A stretch of 52,131 nucleotides of DNA from Candidatus Saccharimonadota bacterium (GCA_025927655.1 JAICKY010000003.1:1-52131), one strand, 5' to 3'; shown: positions 13,038 to 20,188, numbered from the stretch's first letter. Program-made: numbers and translations. The notes: generated from the sequence alone by a model not told the origin.

Positions 13038-13160
13038 AATTCGTGCGCCCAAAAAGCGGCGCTTGAAATAAACATTCAAAATAAAAGATTGCTCTCACCC
13101 GCCGCAGGGTGGGCGCGCACGAAACAAAAAAATCGATCACCACCTACGTGATCGTTTTTT
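13038..13160 (+). ncRNA. Candidate stand-alone pseudoknotted small RNA, about 120 nt
   Basis: The stretch between promoter and terminator has no plausible reading frame but a clear fold. Helix P1 pairs TTCGTGCGCCC (13040-13050) with GGGCGCGCACGAA (13111-13123), leaving a 2-nt bulge. Inside, TTGAA/TTCAA forms one short hairpin, and ACCC (13097-13100)/GGGT (13107-13110) forms another whose loop GCCGC can pair with GCGGC at 13056-13060, giving a pseudoknot. It does not contain the SRP RNA GGAA/AGCA core, and I cannot match it to a known family. It lies between convergent protein genes, so it is not an obvious leader of either. Confidence 0.6.
13134..13160 (+). terminator. Rho-independent terminator, probably bidirectional
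   Basis: Stem CGATCAC/GTGATCG with a 7-nt loop is followed by six T, and preceded by seven A, so it can end the small RNA on the plus strand and the surface-protein gene on the minus strand. Confidence 0.85.
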
Positions 13161-13164
13161 GTTT

Positions 13165-14049
13165 TTATGTACCGGAAGCAGTATCGCCGGGCGTTTGATC
13201 GTCTGAGCCGGATTTGCTGACGGCAGGAGACGGTGCATTTACCGGCCCTGTGTCTTGCGGGGTGGGCATAGTAACAGCAACGGTAGCTGACGGGCCGGAT
13301 TTGCTGGCGTTAGCGCCGATCGCGATGATTTGGTAATCATACGTCTGGCCGGGGTTAACCCCGGTGTCGGAGTACCCGGTACCCGTAGCGGTCGCTACCT
13401 GGCTGGAATCTCGCCAGACTTGGTACTGGGTTGCGCCGCTGACGGTGATCCATTCTAGTGTTGCGCTGGTGCCGTCGCTTGAAGCGGTAACGGCTAGGCC
13501 AGTGGGCGTACCGAGCGATGCGGGGCTGGCGGGTGTCGCTATGGGACTGGAGCCTGCGGCAGATTGGCTTGTGTTTACGGCCGGCGGTGGTACTACTATG
13601 GCCGGCTGCGATATGAAGGTTGCCGGTTGTGAATTGGCAGAACTGTCATTAGTATATATTTTGGCGGTAACGGTGTGCGTGCCGGCTGCAATGTTGTTTT
13701 CGCTGATTGCCACGCTGTATGGCTGGCTGTACGCGGTGCCTACAAACTGAGCTTCCACATAGAACTCTACTCGTTGTACGTTTTTATAAGGTATAGCTGC
13801 AACCGAAAATTGCAACTGAGATCCATGTTTTTGTACGGTTGGGCTTACCTGTGGCGCTGGCTGTGCACTTGCGTTTACAGTGCCGTGGGGTGCGTTAGTG
13901 GGGAAATTCGCGGTTATCTCGGGGGTGAATGCTGGCGTCTGCGGACGGCTGGCCAGCGAGTACCAAACGCCTCCGAATATGGCCGCCACCAAAAGCGGCG
14001 GTACGGTTCGGCTGGCCCAGCTATGCCTTATGTATAGTCTCATCTCCAT
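13165..14049 (-). CDS. Membrane-anchored protein with Ig-like and fibronectin type III domains
   Basis: A roughly 294-aa protein with a short cytoplasmic start, one signal-anchor helix (PPLLVAAIFGGVWYSLA), a Pro/Ala/Thr-rich spacer, an Ig-like domain (VEFYVEAQFVGTAYSQPYSV type), a second spacer and a fibronectin III domain (from PTGLAVTASSDGTSATLEW to KSGPSATVAVTMP). The C-terminal 30 residues are low complexity. Such proteins are exposed on the cell surface and mediate adhesion or polysaccharide binding; a host-contact role would fit an epibiont but is inference. The Met at 14049 is chosen because the longer frame begins with TTG without a ribosome-binding site. Confidence 0.75.
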   Translation of the reverse strand: MEMRLYIRHSWASRTVPPLLVAAIFGGVWYSLASRPQTPAFTPEITANFPTNAPHGTVNASAQPAPQVSPTVQKHGSQLQFSVAAIPYKNVQRVEFYVEAQFVGTAYSQPYSVAISENNIAAGTHTVTAKIYTNDSSANSQPATFISQPAIVVPPPAVNTSQSAAGSSPIATPASPASLGTPTGLAVTASSDGTSATLEWITVSGATQYQVWRDSSQVATATGTGYSDTGVNPGQTYDYQIIAIGANASKSGPSATVAVTMPTPQDTGPVNAPSPAVSKSGSDDQTPGDTASGT

Positions 14050-14103
14050 ACTAAGCGTAGCCGACTTGTTACTGGTGTACTGCAAGATATCTTACAGAAC
14101 TGA

Positions 14104-14133
14104 TTGAGATTCACCAGTAACATCAGGTATAAT
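14104..14133 (+). promoter_or_regulatory. Promoter for the structured element and tRNA-Trp
   Basis: TTGAGA (14104-14109) and a perfect TATAAT (14128-14133) with an 18-nt spacer. The transcript would start near 14140 and carry about 120 nt before the mature tRNA. Confidence 0.75.
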
Positions 14134-14175
14134 TACCCTATTCCTGAGGTTTATTGGACGATGTGCCCATGAAGC

Positions 14176-14258
14176 CCAGGGAAAAGACCAGCCGGACAAA
14201 ATGTATTTCATTTTAGCCGGCTTAGGTAGGAAAAACCGTAGGTTTGTCCTATGTGCCC
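14176..14258 (+). ncRNA. Structured RNA element, family I, copy 1 (upstream of tRNA-Trp)
   Basis: One of three related elements in this window. It starts with GGGAAAAGACCAGCC, continues with a hairpin (AGCCGG with CCGGCT enclosing AAAATG/CATTTT) and ends with a second hairpin, TAGGA-A-AAACC/GGTTT-G-TCCTA, then ATGTGCCC. The other copies are at 41011-41092 (minus, before tRNA-Tyr) and 47100-47176 (minus, before rpsI). The A and G mismatch inside the second hairpin is kept in all three while the flanking pairs change together. It ends 3 nt before the tRNA. Confidence 0.65.
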
Positions 14259-14261
14259 TTT

Positions 14262-14337
14262 AGGGGAGTAGCTCAGTTGGTAGAGCACCGGTCTCCAAAA
14301 CCGGGTGTCGCAGGTTCAAGTCCTGTCTCCCCTGCCA
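14262..14337 (+). tRNA. tRNA-Trp (CCA anticodon)
   Basis: A full cloverleaf: acceptor AGGGGAG/CTCCCCT, D-arm AGCTCAGTTGGTAGAGC, anticodon loop CTCCAAA giving CCA, T-loop TTCAAGT, discriminator G and an encoded CCA end. It is cotranscribed with the structured element just upstream. Confidence 0.97.
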
Positions 14338-14340
14338 AGA

Positions 14341-14372
14341 TAAATGACACATTAGCAACAATGTGTCATTTA
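14341..14372 (+). terminator. 13-bp perfect hairpin after tRNA-Trp
   Basis: TAAATGACACATT and AATGTGTCATTTA pair perfectly around a 6-nt loop, starting 3 nt after the tRNA CCA and followed by an AT-rich stretch. It likely ends the tRNA transcript or guides 3' processing. Confidence 0.7.
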
Positions 14373-14406
14373 TATTTATACACTCGTTAAAAACATTAGT
14401 TTAATG

Positions 14407-14435
14407 TTGACATTTGTATATTACAGAAATATACT
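14407..14435 (+). promoter_or_regulatory. Consensus promoter of the toxin-antitoxin operon, predicting a leaderless mRNA
   Basis: TTGACA (14407-14412), 17 nt, TATACT (14430-14435), then 6 nt and the ATG at 14442. Transcription would begin at the start codon itself, and no Shine-Dalgarno sequence exists. Confidence 0.8.
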
Positions 14436-14441
14436 TAAATC

Positions 14442-14750
14442 ATGGATATATTGCCTGAACCAATCGCTTTTGAATGGGATAAAGGCAATATTCCTAAAAA
14501 CCTGCATAAACATGACGTCACTCCTCAGGAGGCCGAAGAAATGTTTAGCAATTCTCCCCTCGTCCTCACTTACGATCCAGTTCATTCTGGGTCAGAGGAA
14601 GCAAGATTCTGGGCTTTCGGCGTTACGAAAGCCGAAAGAAAATTATTCGCTGCATTTACCCTAAGAGGCAATAAAGTAAGGGTCATCTCCATTAGGGATA
14701 TGACGAAATTAGAGGAGGAAGTATATGAAGATTTTGAAGAAGATTCCTGA
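14442..14750 (+). CDS. brnT: BrnT-family toxin
   Basis: A 102-aa type II toxin of the BrnT (RelE-fold ribonuclease) family. The family pattern is clear: FEWDKGNIPKNLHKHDVTP at the N-terminus, EAEEMF, then VISIRDM near the end. BrnT cleaves RNA and is neutralised by BrnA, which also represses the operon. The toxin comes first, as is usual for brnTA, and the antitoxin gene overlaps its last 26 nt. The promoter predicts a leaderless message while the antitoxin has a strong ribosome-binding site, which would favour antitoxin synthesis. Confidence 0.9.
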   Translation: MDILPEPIAFEWDKGNIPKNLHKHDVTPQEAEEMFSNSPLVLTYDPVHSGSEEARFWAFGVTKAERKLFAAFTLRGNKVRVISIRDMTKLEEEVYEDFEEDS

Positions 14751-15006
14751 GTTCAAAAATGAACAAGAAGAAGCAGAGTTCTGGAGAACTCATGATTCGA
14801 CTGAATACCTAGACTGGTCTAAGGCGAAGAAGACGATCTTCCCTAATCTTAAGACTACGACTGAGTCGATATCGCTTAGGCTCCCCTCTCCGCTACTCGC
14901 GCGCATTAAACAACTGGCTAATGAGAAAGATGTTCCATATCAATCTCTTATGAAAGTCTACTTAAGCGAGCGTGTTGAGCGTGACCTTAGTGCGCACCAC
15001 AGATAA
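14725..15006 (+). CDS. brnA: BrnA-family antitoxin
   Basis: A 93-aa antitoxin. The N-terminal half (KNEQEEAEFWRTHDSTEYLDW) matches the BrnA segment that wraps the toxin; the C-terminal half (SISLRLPSPLLARIKQLANE) is a ribbon-helix-helix DNA-binding domain. GAGGAGGAAG precedes the ATG, a far better initiation site than that of the toxin. The stop codon lies inside a 20-bp perfect palindrome. It should bind BrnT and autorepress the operon. Confidence 0.88.
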   Translation: MKILKKIPEFKNEQEEAEFWRTHDSTEYLDWSKAKKTIFPNLKTTTESISLRLPSPLLARIKQLANEKDVPYQSLMKVYLSERVERDLSAHHR

Positions 15007-15021
15007 GGCAGCTGCCTTATC
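15002..15021. repeat. 20-bp perfect palindrome over the antitoxin stop codon
   Basis: GATAAGGCAG/CTGCCTTATC with no spacer, containing the TAA of brnA. No T-tract follows, so it is not a classical terminator. It could be a protein-binding site or an RNA-processing hairpin. Confidence 0.6.
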
Positions 15022-15077
15022 CGCCCAATCCCCAGTTTGATCTCATCCAAATCAGTATTGCTTATTTGAGTGCTATT

Positions 15078-15244
15078 TCAGGCCTGCCAAATTTTCACAG
15101 CGAACTGCTTGATGGGAGCTTCATCTCCCAGCATATCGAGCTTCATAAATTCATCACGATCAACGAATTTCGATTTAAATTTCTTCTCGAGGGTAAAATT
15201 GTAATTTGATAGCTCACCTCGATAGTACAACAGCTTAGCGCTTT
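15078..15244 (-). pseudogene. Remnant of an unknown coding sequence
   Basis: An open minus-strand stretch without a proper start reads like the C-terminal 55 residues of a folded protein (contains FKSKFVDRDEFMKLDMLGDE and ends QFAVKIWQA). It is cut off upstream by a stop and has no ribosome-binding site. The rest of the 15007-15288 gap holds nothing else that I can see. Confidence 0.3.
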
Positions 15245-15288
15245 TTTACTTGATTGGAGAGGTTTTGAGAGTCGGGTTATGAAGACAT

Positions 15289-15750
15289 TCAAACTTCGTC
15301 CAGCTCGAACTTAGCCCGGATAACTCGTTTCTTATCTACTACTTCAATGAGATAGGCAGTGGATATAATAAGCTCCCGACCTGGCTCGAAGGAAGCGTTC
15401 GCTCTTTGCGTCACGTGTGCTTTGTGATTATCGCCAATGAATTCAGGATATTGGTACTCAGCGCCAATAGCACCGAGTGTCTCAAGCAGCCTTTTGTGTA
15501 GTCTCATCTCGTCTAGGCTGTTTACTGTGTGTACGCTAACATTCTTTGGTCCTAACTCGACCGTGCCACCAAATACTAGGTGAATAGGTGCGGTATCCGC
15601 AAAAGTCTTCCGGACAGCATCAGATAGCGCTTCGGGGCTGAGGTCAGACAGAAAACGGCTCATCAAAGTTAGATGCGATGGCAACTCGTCGTACACTTCA
15701 CCTACTGCAAGGGGCACGATTTCCAGCGTAAAAAGATAGAGGTGTTTCAT
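15289..15750 (-). CDS. 2'-5' RNA ligase/2H phosphoesterase family protein
   Basis: A 153-aa protein with the two His-x-Thr motifs of the 2H superfamily: SHLTLMSRF near residue 25 and KAHVTQR near residue 115. Members include LigT RNA ligases and cyclic phosphodiesterases; substrate cannot be deduced. The start at 15750 is preferred since the protein then begins MKHLYLFTLEI, as family members do; a TACAAT box lies 8 nt upstream. It is divergent from the Nudix gene, and the two promoters share about 40 nt. Confidence 0.8.
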   Translation of the reverse strand: MKHLYLFTLEIVPLAVGEVYDELPSHLTLMSRFLSDLSPEALSDAVRKTFADTAPIHLVFGGTVELGPKNVSVHTVNSLDEMRLHKRLLETLGAIGAEYQYPEFIGDNHKAHVTQRANASFEPGRELIISTAYLIEVVDKKRVIRAKFELDEV

Positions 15751-15790
15751 CTGTCTGCATTGTAGCATCATGTGGTATTATGAACCCATA

Positions 15791-16240
15791 ATGAGACGGG
15801 TCACTGTTCGAGGGATTCTGCTGTATGATGGCAAACTACTCTGCGTAAAACTGAAACCGTATAAAGACCACCTGAAACGAGACAATAGCTACTGGTGTTT
15901 ACCGGGCGGCGGTCTGGATGAAGGCGAGGCCTTGGTTGCTGGCGTTGAGCGCGAAATGGTCGAAGAAACTGGTGTCAAGCCAGTTGTTGGCAACTTATTG
16001 TATGTGCAGCAATTCTCGCATGGCGAGAAAGAATATTTGGAGTTTTTCTTTCATATTACGAACAGTGAAGACTACCTACATATTGATCTCACAAAGACGA
16101 CACACGGTATGGAAGAGATTGAAGAGATCAGCTTTATTGATCCGGCAACCACACACGTATTGCCGGAGTTTCTGAAGACTGAGCCATTAGACCTCGGCAC
16201 AATTGGCGGCGCGACAACTAAGATCATCTCGAGATTCTAG
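15791..16240 (+). CDS. Nudix hydrolase
   Basis: A 149-aa Nudix protein. The Nudix box is complete: GGGLDEGEALVAGVEREMV continuing into EETGV (GX5EX7REUXEEXGU). These enzymes cleave nucleoside diphosphates linked to another group; the particular substrate is unknown. The start at 15791 places the first strand MRRVTVRGILLY correctly; an earlier in-frame ATG at 15770 adds seven unlikely residues. A TATTAT box lies 9 nt before the start. Confidence 0.9.
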   Translation: MRRVTVRGILLYDGKLLCVKLKPYKDHLKRDNSYWCLPGGGLDEGEALVAGVEREMVEETGVKPVVGNLLYVQQFSHGEKEYLEFFFHITNSEDYLHIDLTKTTHGMEEIEEISFIDPATTHVLPEFLKTEPLDLGTIGGATTKIISRF

Positions 16241-16243
16241 ACA

Positions 16244-16327
16244 ATGACAGTTGGACACCCCTTGCTCGCCCGCCTTGATGGTAGTTGGCGAATTGTGCAT
16301 GAGCACTTGAGCAAGGAGAAAGAGTAG
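16244..16327 (+). pseudogene. C-terminal fragment of a SnoaL/DUF4440-like protein
   Basis: A 27-codon frame whose sequence LDGSWRIVHEHLS is the typical last strand of SnoaL-like (NTF2-fold) proteins, ending KEKE and a stop. The upstream two-thirds of such a gene are missing; the Nudix gene ends 3 nt before it. It is a remnant left by deletion rather than a functional gene. Confidence 0.55.
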
Positions 16328-16330
16328 ACT

Positions 16331-17015
16331 ATGAACACCAACCCGATCGCCAAAACTATCCTCTGCTACGGAGACTCTAACACCTGGGGCCAGAAGCCAG
16401 ATAAGTCAGTCGGTTCCCGGCTGACGTCCGTTGGCCAGGGCTGCTCCAAAAAGCATTAGGCGAAGATTATTACGTTATCGAAGAAGGACTTGTAGCCGCA
16501 CGACCGATTTAGAGTATGACCGTAAACCAGGCCGAAACGGCAAAACCTCTCTCGAACCTTGTCTCGATAGCCATATGCCGCTTGATCTTGTCATCCTCAT
16601 GCTTGGAACGAATGACCTGAAAATAGAATTCAATCGGAACCCACGCAACATTGCGGAAGCCGCCAAGGGATTAATAACCCTCATTCAGGGTAAAACGGCT
16701 AAAGACGGACATGACCCAGCTAGGATCGTACTTGTTAGCCCTATTCTCGTTGATGACCAGGCGCCAAGTTTTGCCAAGTTCTACGTACCCGATTACTACA
16801 ACCATGAGTCGGCAATAAAATCTCAACAGCTTAGCAATGAGCTAACAGAGACAGCAGTAGAAACTAATTGCACTTTTGTGGACGCAGCCAAGGTAGCGCA
16901 CGCAGGAGATGATGGGCTCCACTTTAGCCAAGAAGCGCATGCGAGTCTGGCGGATTTACTTATCCAAACGGTGCAAACGGTTTTTGACGATGCGAGTCAA
17001 GGAAAGGCGCTATGA
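16331..17015 (+). pseudogene. SGNH/GDSL-type esterase gene with two frameshifts
   Basis: The start reads MNTNPIAKTILCYGDSNTWG, the GDSL/SGNH block I with its nucleophile Ser. The frame is then lost twice: near 16420-16435 (frame continuing WPGLLQKALGEDYYVIEEG) and near 16495-16510 (frame continuing TTDLEYDRKPGRNG). The remainder is intact, with LVILMLGTNDLK (block III) and DGLHFSQEAH carrying the Asp-x-x-His pair. Two separate shifts make a sequencing error less likely than real decay. It is flanked by other broken genes. Confidence 0.85.
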
Positions 17016-17222
17016 ATCTCCTCCTTACCTCCGGCGGCCTTCGTAACGGCTCCATGCTCTCGGCACTCAAAGAAATGCTTGGCAAACCTTCAGCAAAGCC
17101 AATCGAAGATGTGGCAGATGAAATTGTATGGCGATGACATTGAAGACAGTGATGGGTTTGTGTTTAAGAATCCGGAGCGTAAAATAGACGCATTACTAGG
17201 AATAATTAAGGTGTTGTCATGA
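17012..17222 (+). pseudogene. Chimeric fragments: peptidase-E-like N-terminus and an unknown C-terminus
   Basis: The frame from 17012 (overlapping the esterase stop as ATGA) begins MNLLLTSGGLRNGSM, the start of peptidase E/S51-type proteins, but stops after about 40 codons. From about 17110 another frame reads YGDDIEDSDGFVFKNPERK and ends at the TGA at 17220-17222, like the C-terminus of a different protein. Neither part can be functional alone. It marks a deletion junction. Confidence 0.5.
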
Positions 17223-17248
17223 AGAGAATGGGAAGCACTTAGGTCATC

Positions 17249-17896
17249 ATGAGCAAGGATCAAGTCACACCACTCGATATTAGCCGGAACATCAAACCCA
17301 ACCTCTACGGTGTCGCCGTAAGTTTCCTTGCTATGGTTGCCATTTGCATAGCCTTGTACCCACAGATTTTTCATAATTATGAGTACGGCATTAGTGAGTT
17401 CGGCGCCGTGCATCGTACGCTCATCCCATTCTTTCTTGGCTTTGCCGCTACGGTTTTCTTTCTGGTTCGTGTCGCATTGTTGCTGCGAGCCACAGACCAG
17501 TTGCTAAGCCGATCATTCTGGTGGGTTGCTGTGTGTATGGGTGGTATAGCCGTTACTTCATACCCCGTAGATCGTATTTGGTATGATCTCCACTGGTTCT
17601 TTGTCGGCATGCTTACTCTCGGCATATCATTAACGATGGCAATGCTTATTAAACGACACAAGGTAACTCAACTCGATTACTTGTTCATAGCGCTATTCGC
17701 AGCTATTACGGTTATTAGTATTTTGCCAGTAGTGCACGATATCCCTGGTGTACGTGAGTTTATACCGAGGGAGCTTATTGGGTTTGTGTGTTCGTTTTGG
17801 ATGTTGGGAAGAGGGGTGGCACGTAGAGGCCATTCGCAACTATTGACTACTCATGTTACTGACATAACAGAGAGCAATCCACATGTACTTACATAG
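17249..17896 (+). CDS. DUF998-like six-helix membrane protein
   Basis: A 215-aa integral membrane protein with about six helices (for example LYGVAVSFLAMVAICIALYP, LIPFFLGFAATVFFLVRVAL, FFVGMLTLGISLTMAMLI). The pattern ISEFGAVH after the first helix, and the spacing of helices, recall DUF998 proteins of unknown function. No ribosome-binding site is evident; the start is the first ATG after a stretch of stops. It appears intact in a region of broken genes. Confidence 0.65.
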   Translation: MSKDQVTPLDISRNIKPNLYGVAVSFLAMVAICIALYPQIFHNYEYGISEFGAVHRTLIPFFLGFAATVFFLVRVALLLRATDQLLSRSFWWVAVCMGGIAVTSYPVDRIWYDLHWFFVGMLTLGISLTMAMLIKRHKVTQLDYLFIALFAAITVISILPVVHDIPGVREFIPRELIGFVCSFWMLGRGVARRGHSQLLTTHVTDITESNPHVLT

Positions 17897-17919
17897 GATT
17901 GCCCGTGGAACTAGCGGGG

Positions 17920-17943
17920 GCAGGCCGGCTGTCGCCGGCCTGC
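17920..17943. repeat. 10-bp perfect inverted repeat with TGTC loop
   Basis: GCAGGCCGGC and GCCGGCCTGC pair perfectly around TGTC, 23 nt after the membrane protein gene. Without a T-tract it is a weak terminator candidate on either strand. Confidence 0.65.
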
Positions 17944-17990
17944 TACACTGCGTGCATGAATTACCTGTTAAATCTACAATCACATTTGAA

Positions 17991-18024
17991 GACTTGATAT
18001 CGGCTAGGCGGACGATATCAAGTC
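17991..18024. repeat. 12-bp perfect inverted repeat with 10-nt loop
   Basis: GACTTGATATCG and CGATATCAAGTC are perfectly complementary. It lies between the convergent membrane-protein and SnoaL genes, 60 nt from another perfect inverted repeat. No coding sequence explains either. Confidence 0.65.
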
Positions 18025-18085
18025 TGTCCTGGCCGTACTCGGGAACAAGCACCGGACGGCGCTGTGACGGCTGGCCGATCCTCGT

Positions 18086-18550
18086 TTAACTCTTGTCTTC
18101 TATGCCCGCGTCCTTTTCCAAGTTCGTATTGCCCTCGATAAACTTCAGTCGGTACACGAAGCTGTCAATCTTCCATTCTCCTTTTTGCGTGAGGTGAAAT
18201 TCGTACGAGCCGACGAAAGTGCGCGTATTGCGGCCCGTGGAATTTGGCAGATAGTGGTAAGCAATGCCATAACATGTGACCACGGCTTCGTTGTCCTCCA
18301 GCGCGACATGCAGATTGCCGATTTGATGATGCACGGCACGCAACGGCTTGAGGCCTTTGTCCCAGCCGGCTGTAATTTCGGCCGGCGTCATCTCGGTAGC
18401 CTCGCCGCCCACGAGCGACGTTTGGTCAAAATGAACGTGCTCTGCAAAGCATGCTTCTACGAGTGGCCAGTCGCGCTGGTCGGTCGTAACGAAGAGTTGC
18501 GTCACGCGGTCAATAATTTTATCTTTTTCGATGAGATTGGTTGGTTGCAT
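18086..18550 (-). CDS. SnoaL-like (NTF2-fold) domain protein
   Basis: A 154-aa single-domain protein of the SnoaL_4 type: an N-terminal helix (LIEKDKIIDRVTQLFVTTDQ), the conserved FAEHVHFD strand, then VTCYGIAYHYLP and GSYEFHLTQKGEWKIDSFVY. The fold serves as enzyme or small-ligand binder; function is not deducible. AAGGAG lies 4 nt before the ATG. A different SnoaL-like gene lies at 28463. Confidence 0.8.
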   Translation of the reverse strand: MQPTNLIEKDKIIDRVTQLFVTTDQRDWPLVEACFAEHVHFDQTSLVGGEATEMTPAEITAGWDKGLKPLRAVHHQIGNLHVALEDNEAVVTCYGIAYHYLPNSTGRNTRTFVGSYEFHLTQKGEWKIDSFVYRLKFIEGNTNLEKDAGIEDKS

Positions 18551-18689
18551 ACTGCTCCTTTTGCAAATTGCTGCGTTTGATGATTAGATGGAAGTGCCAG
18601 ACCTCCACCCGTATCGTAAGCGAGACAGCAGCGCCGTTTCAATGCCGCGTGTCTCGTAAATCAACCTACATAGACCGGGAGGAGTGACT

Positions 18690-18989
18690 ATGACGACTCA
18701 GAGAGTTGAGAGTTTTTCTGATGGCGTATTCGCTATTGCGGCGACGCTGCTTGTTTTGAATTTTCGCATGCCTGAGCACCTTAAAGATCTAGGCAGTTTT
18801 TTACTCGGGCTGTGGCCGGTTTTCACAGCATATGGCACGAGCTTTTTACTTATCGGACTCATATGGGCCAATCATCATTCGATGTTTCTGCACGTTAGGC
18901 GGGTCAATCGGACGATGTTGTTCCTGAATGTCTTACTGCTGGCGAACGTGGCGTTTCTTCCATTCCCCACCGCTACCGCCAAAGGATGA
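18690..18989 (+). CDS. Truncated TMEM175-like (DUF1211) channel protein
   Basis: The N-terminus RVESFSDGVFAIAATLLVL carries the FSDGVFAIAATLL signature of bacterial TMEM175 potassium channels. Here the reading frame ends after 99 residues and about three helices (ending FLPFPTATAKG), whereas the family has about 200 residues and six helices. GGGAGGAG lies 6 nt before the ATG at 18690, so it can be translated. It is probably a non-functional half gene. The sequence after the stop does not resume the frame in any obvious way. Confidence 0.75.
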   Translation: MTTQRVESFSDGVFAIAATLLVLNFRMPEHLKDLGSFLLGLWPVFTAYGTSFLLIGLIWANHHSMFLHVRRVNRTMLFLNVLLLANVAFLPFPTATAKG

Positions 18990-19057
18990 AGAAAAGTTTT
19001 TAGTGACGGGCCGCAGCTAGCTTTTGGGCACTGTCCGCAAGGAAGCTGATGTATTCG

Positions 19058-19477
19058 TCATTCACTGGGCGGCTCTTGGTGCGCAATCCTGGGGAGTAGT
19101 TCCTCGTCGAATACCTTTACTTTGATGCTCTGCTTGCCTGCTATAACGGCTTTCAGCAAACGATGTATGCCGTCCATGATGATTATGCGGCCGCCAGCCT
19201 TACGCACGGTCAGCGGGTGCCGCAGATCGGCGCTCATGGTGCGGTGGTGCTGTTCCGGGTATTTCTTCGGTTCCTGCCGCACTTGCGCCGGCGTTATGCC
19301 GAACACCTGGCCGCCATGTTCCCACCAGGGCAGGTCGAGGTGCCATAGCAATTCACCGACCTGCACGGTTTCGGTTGGCAGGTCGAGCTCGTGCAGCTTG
19401 GCCGTGTCCCACCAATAATCAAACATGTAGGGCTTCAGACTAGCCGGTACTTGATCTTTGAGCGGAAAGGGCAGCAC
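19058..19477 (-). CDS. ParB-like/sulfiredoxin-fold domain protein
   Basis: A 139-aa protein whose C-terminal half resembles the ParB/Srx-like fold: RHPLTVRKAGGRIIIMDGIH followed by RLLKAVIAGKQSIKVKVFDE. The conserved G-x-HR block (DGIHRLL) is present. Without a DNA-binding domain this is not a partition protein; stand-alone members may be nucleotide-dependent enzymes. The GTG start at 19477 is 5 nt after the stop of the isochorismatase-like gene, and no ribosome-binding site is present, suggesting translational coupling. Confidence 0.6.
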   Translation of the reverse strand: MLPFPLKDQVPASLKPYMFDYWWDTAKLHELDLPTETVQVGELLWHLDLPWWEHGGQVFGITPAQVRQEPKKYPEQHHRTMSADLRHPLTVRKAGGRIIIMDGIHRLLKAVIAGKQSIKVKVFDEELLPRIAHQEPPSE

Positions 19478-19482
19478 CGCAG

Positions 19483-20157
19483 CTATTGCTCATTTCGGAT
19501 AAGCGCTAAAACTTCGCTGCTCGGCCGCACATCACCGTACGCCCGGAAGAACGCTGCCAGGTGCGCCTCGCCGAGGCCGTAAGACTGCCCCTGCATAGCA
19601 TCAGATACCATAGTGACTTTGTAGCCGAGCGCTGCGCCGTCAATGGCGGTCGCGTAACAGCAAACGTTCATGACTACCCCGGCAATCAAGAGCGTATCTA
19701 CGCTTTTTGCGCGTAACAGCTCGTCGAGGTTGGACTTGCCGGGGAACAGGGCGCTGCTGGCGCTTTTGGTGACGTGCAGGTCGCCTGGCCGGGCTTCGAG
19801 TTCATGCCACAGCGTTGTGCCTTCGCCGCCTTCTTTGCCTTCGTCTTCGTACATGTCGGCGGTTTTTTCGCCAAAAATTGCCCGGAAATTATCGCCAGCC
19901 TTCTGTATTGGGGTGGTGACCCATGCGATAACGCCCCCGGCATCACGCAAAGCGGCCGCCAGGTCGTTAATGGACTTGATGATCTGCATAACGTTGGTAT
20001 CTGCCATGCGTCGTACTGTGGCGCTGTCCATATCCACGACAACTACAGCCGTTTTTGCCGGCTCTAACTTCTCAAAGGCATGGAGCCGGCCGCGCCGGGC
20101 TACTACCTTGTCTACGATTCTTTGGTCAATGCCGCTGGGGTGTTTAATCTGAGCCAT
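19483..20157 (-). CDS. Isochorismatase-like cysteine hydrolase
   Basis: A 224-aa member of the isochorismatase/nicotinamidase superfamily. The catalytic Asp (VVVVDMDSATV), Lys (HVTKSASSALFPG) and Cys (GVVMNVCCYATAIDGA) are all present in order. Substrate could be an amide or a vinyl ether. GGAGGG lies a few bases before the ATG at 20157; a frame from 20232 would read antisense through the IS200/IS605 remnant and is rejected as the start. It is cotranscribed with the ParB-like gene. Confidence 0.85.
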   Translation of the reverse strand: MAQIKHPSGIDQRIVDKVVARRGRLHAFEKLEPAKTAVVVVDMDSATVRRMADTNVMQIIKSINDLAAALRDAGGVIAWVTTPIQKAGDNFRAIFGEKTADMYEDEGKEGGEGTTLWHELEARPGDLHVTKSASSALFPGKSNLDELLRAKSVDTLLIAGVVMNVCCYATAIDGAALGYKVTMVSDAMQGQSYGLGEAHLAAFFRAYGDVRPSSEVLALIRNEQ

Positions 20158-20188
20158 ATGAAGCCCTCCGTTTAATAACTTACACTGT

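Noticed and set aside
13038-13160. SRP RNA or 6S RNA identity for the small RNA
   Set aside because: The conserved SRP core and the 6S central bubble are not present, and the pseudoknot does not fit either.
17957-17998. 13-codon frame after a TACACT box
   Set aside because: Too short to support as a peptide, and no gene follows that it could regulate.
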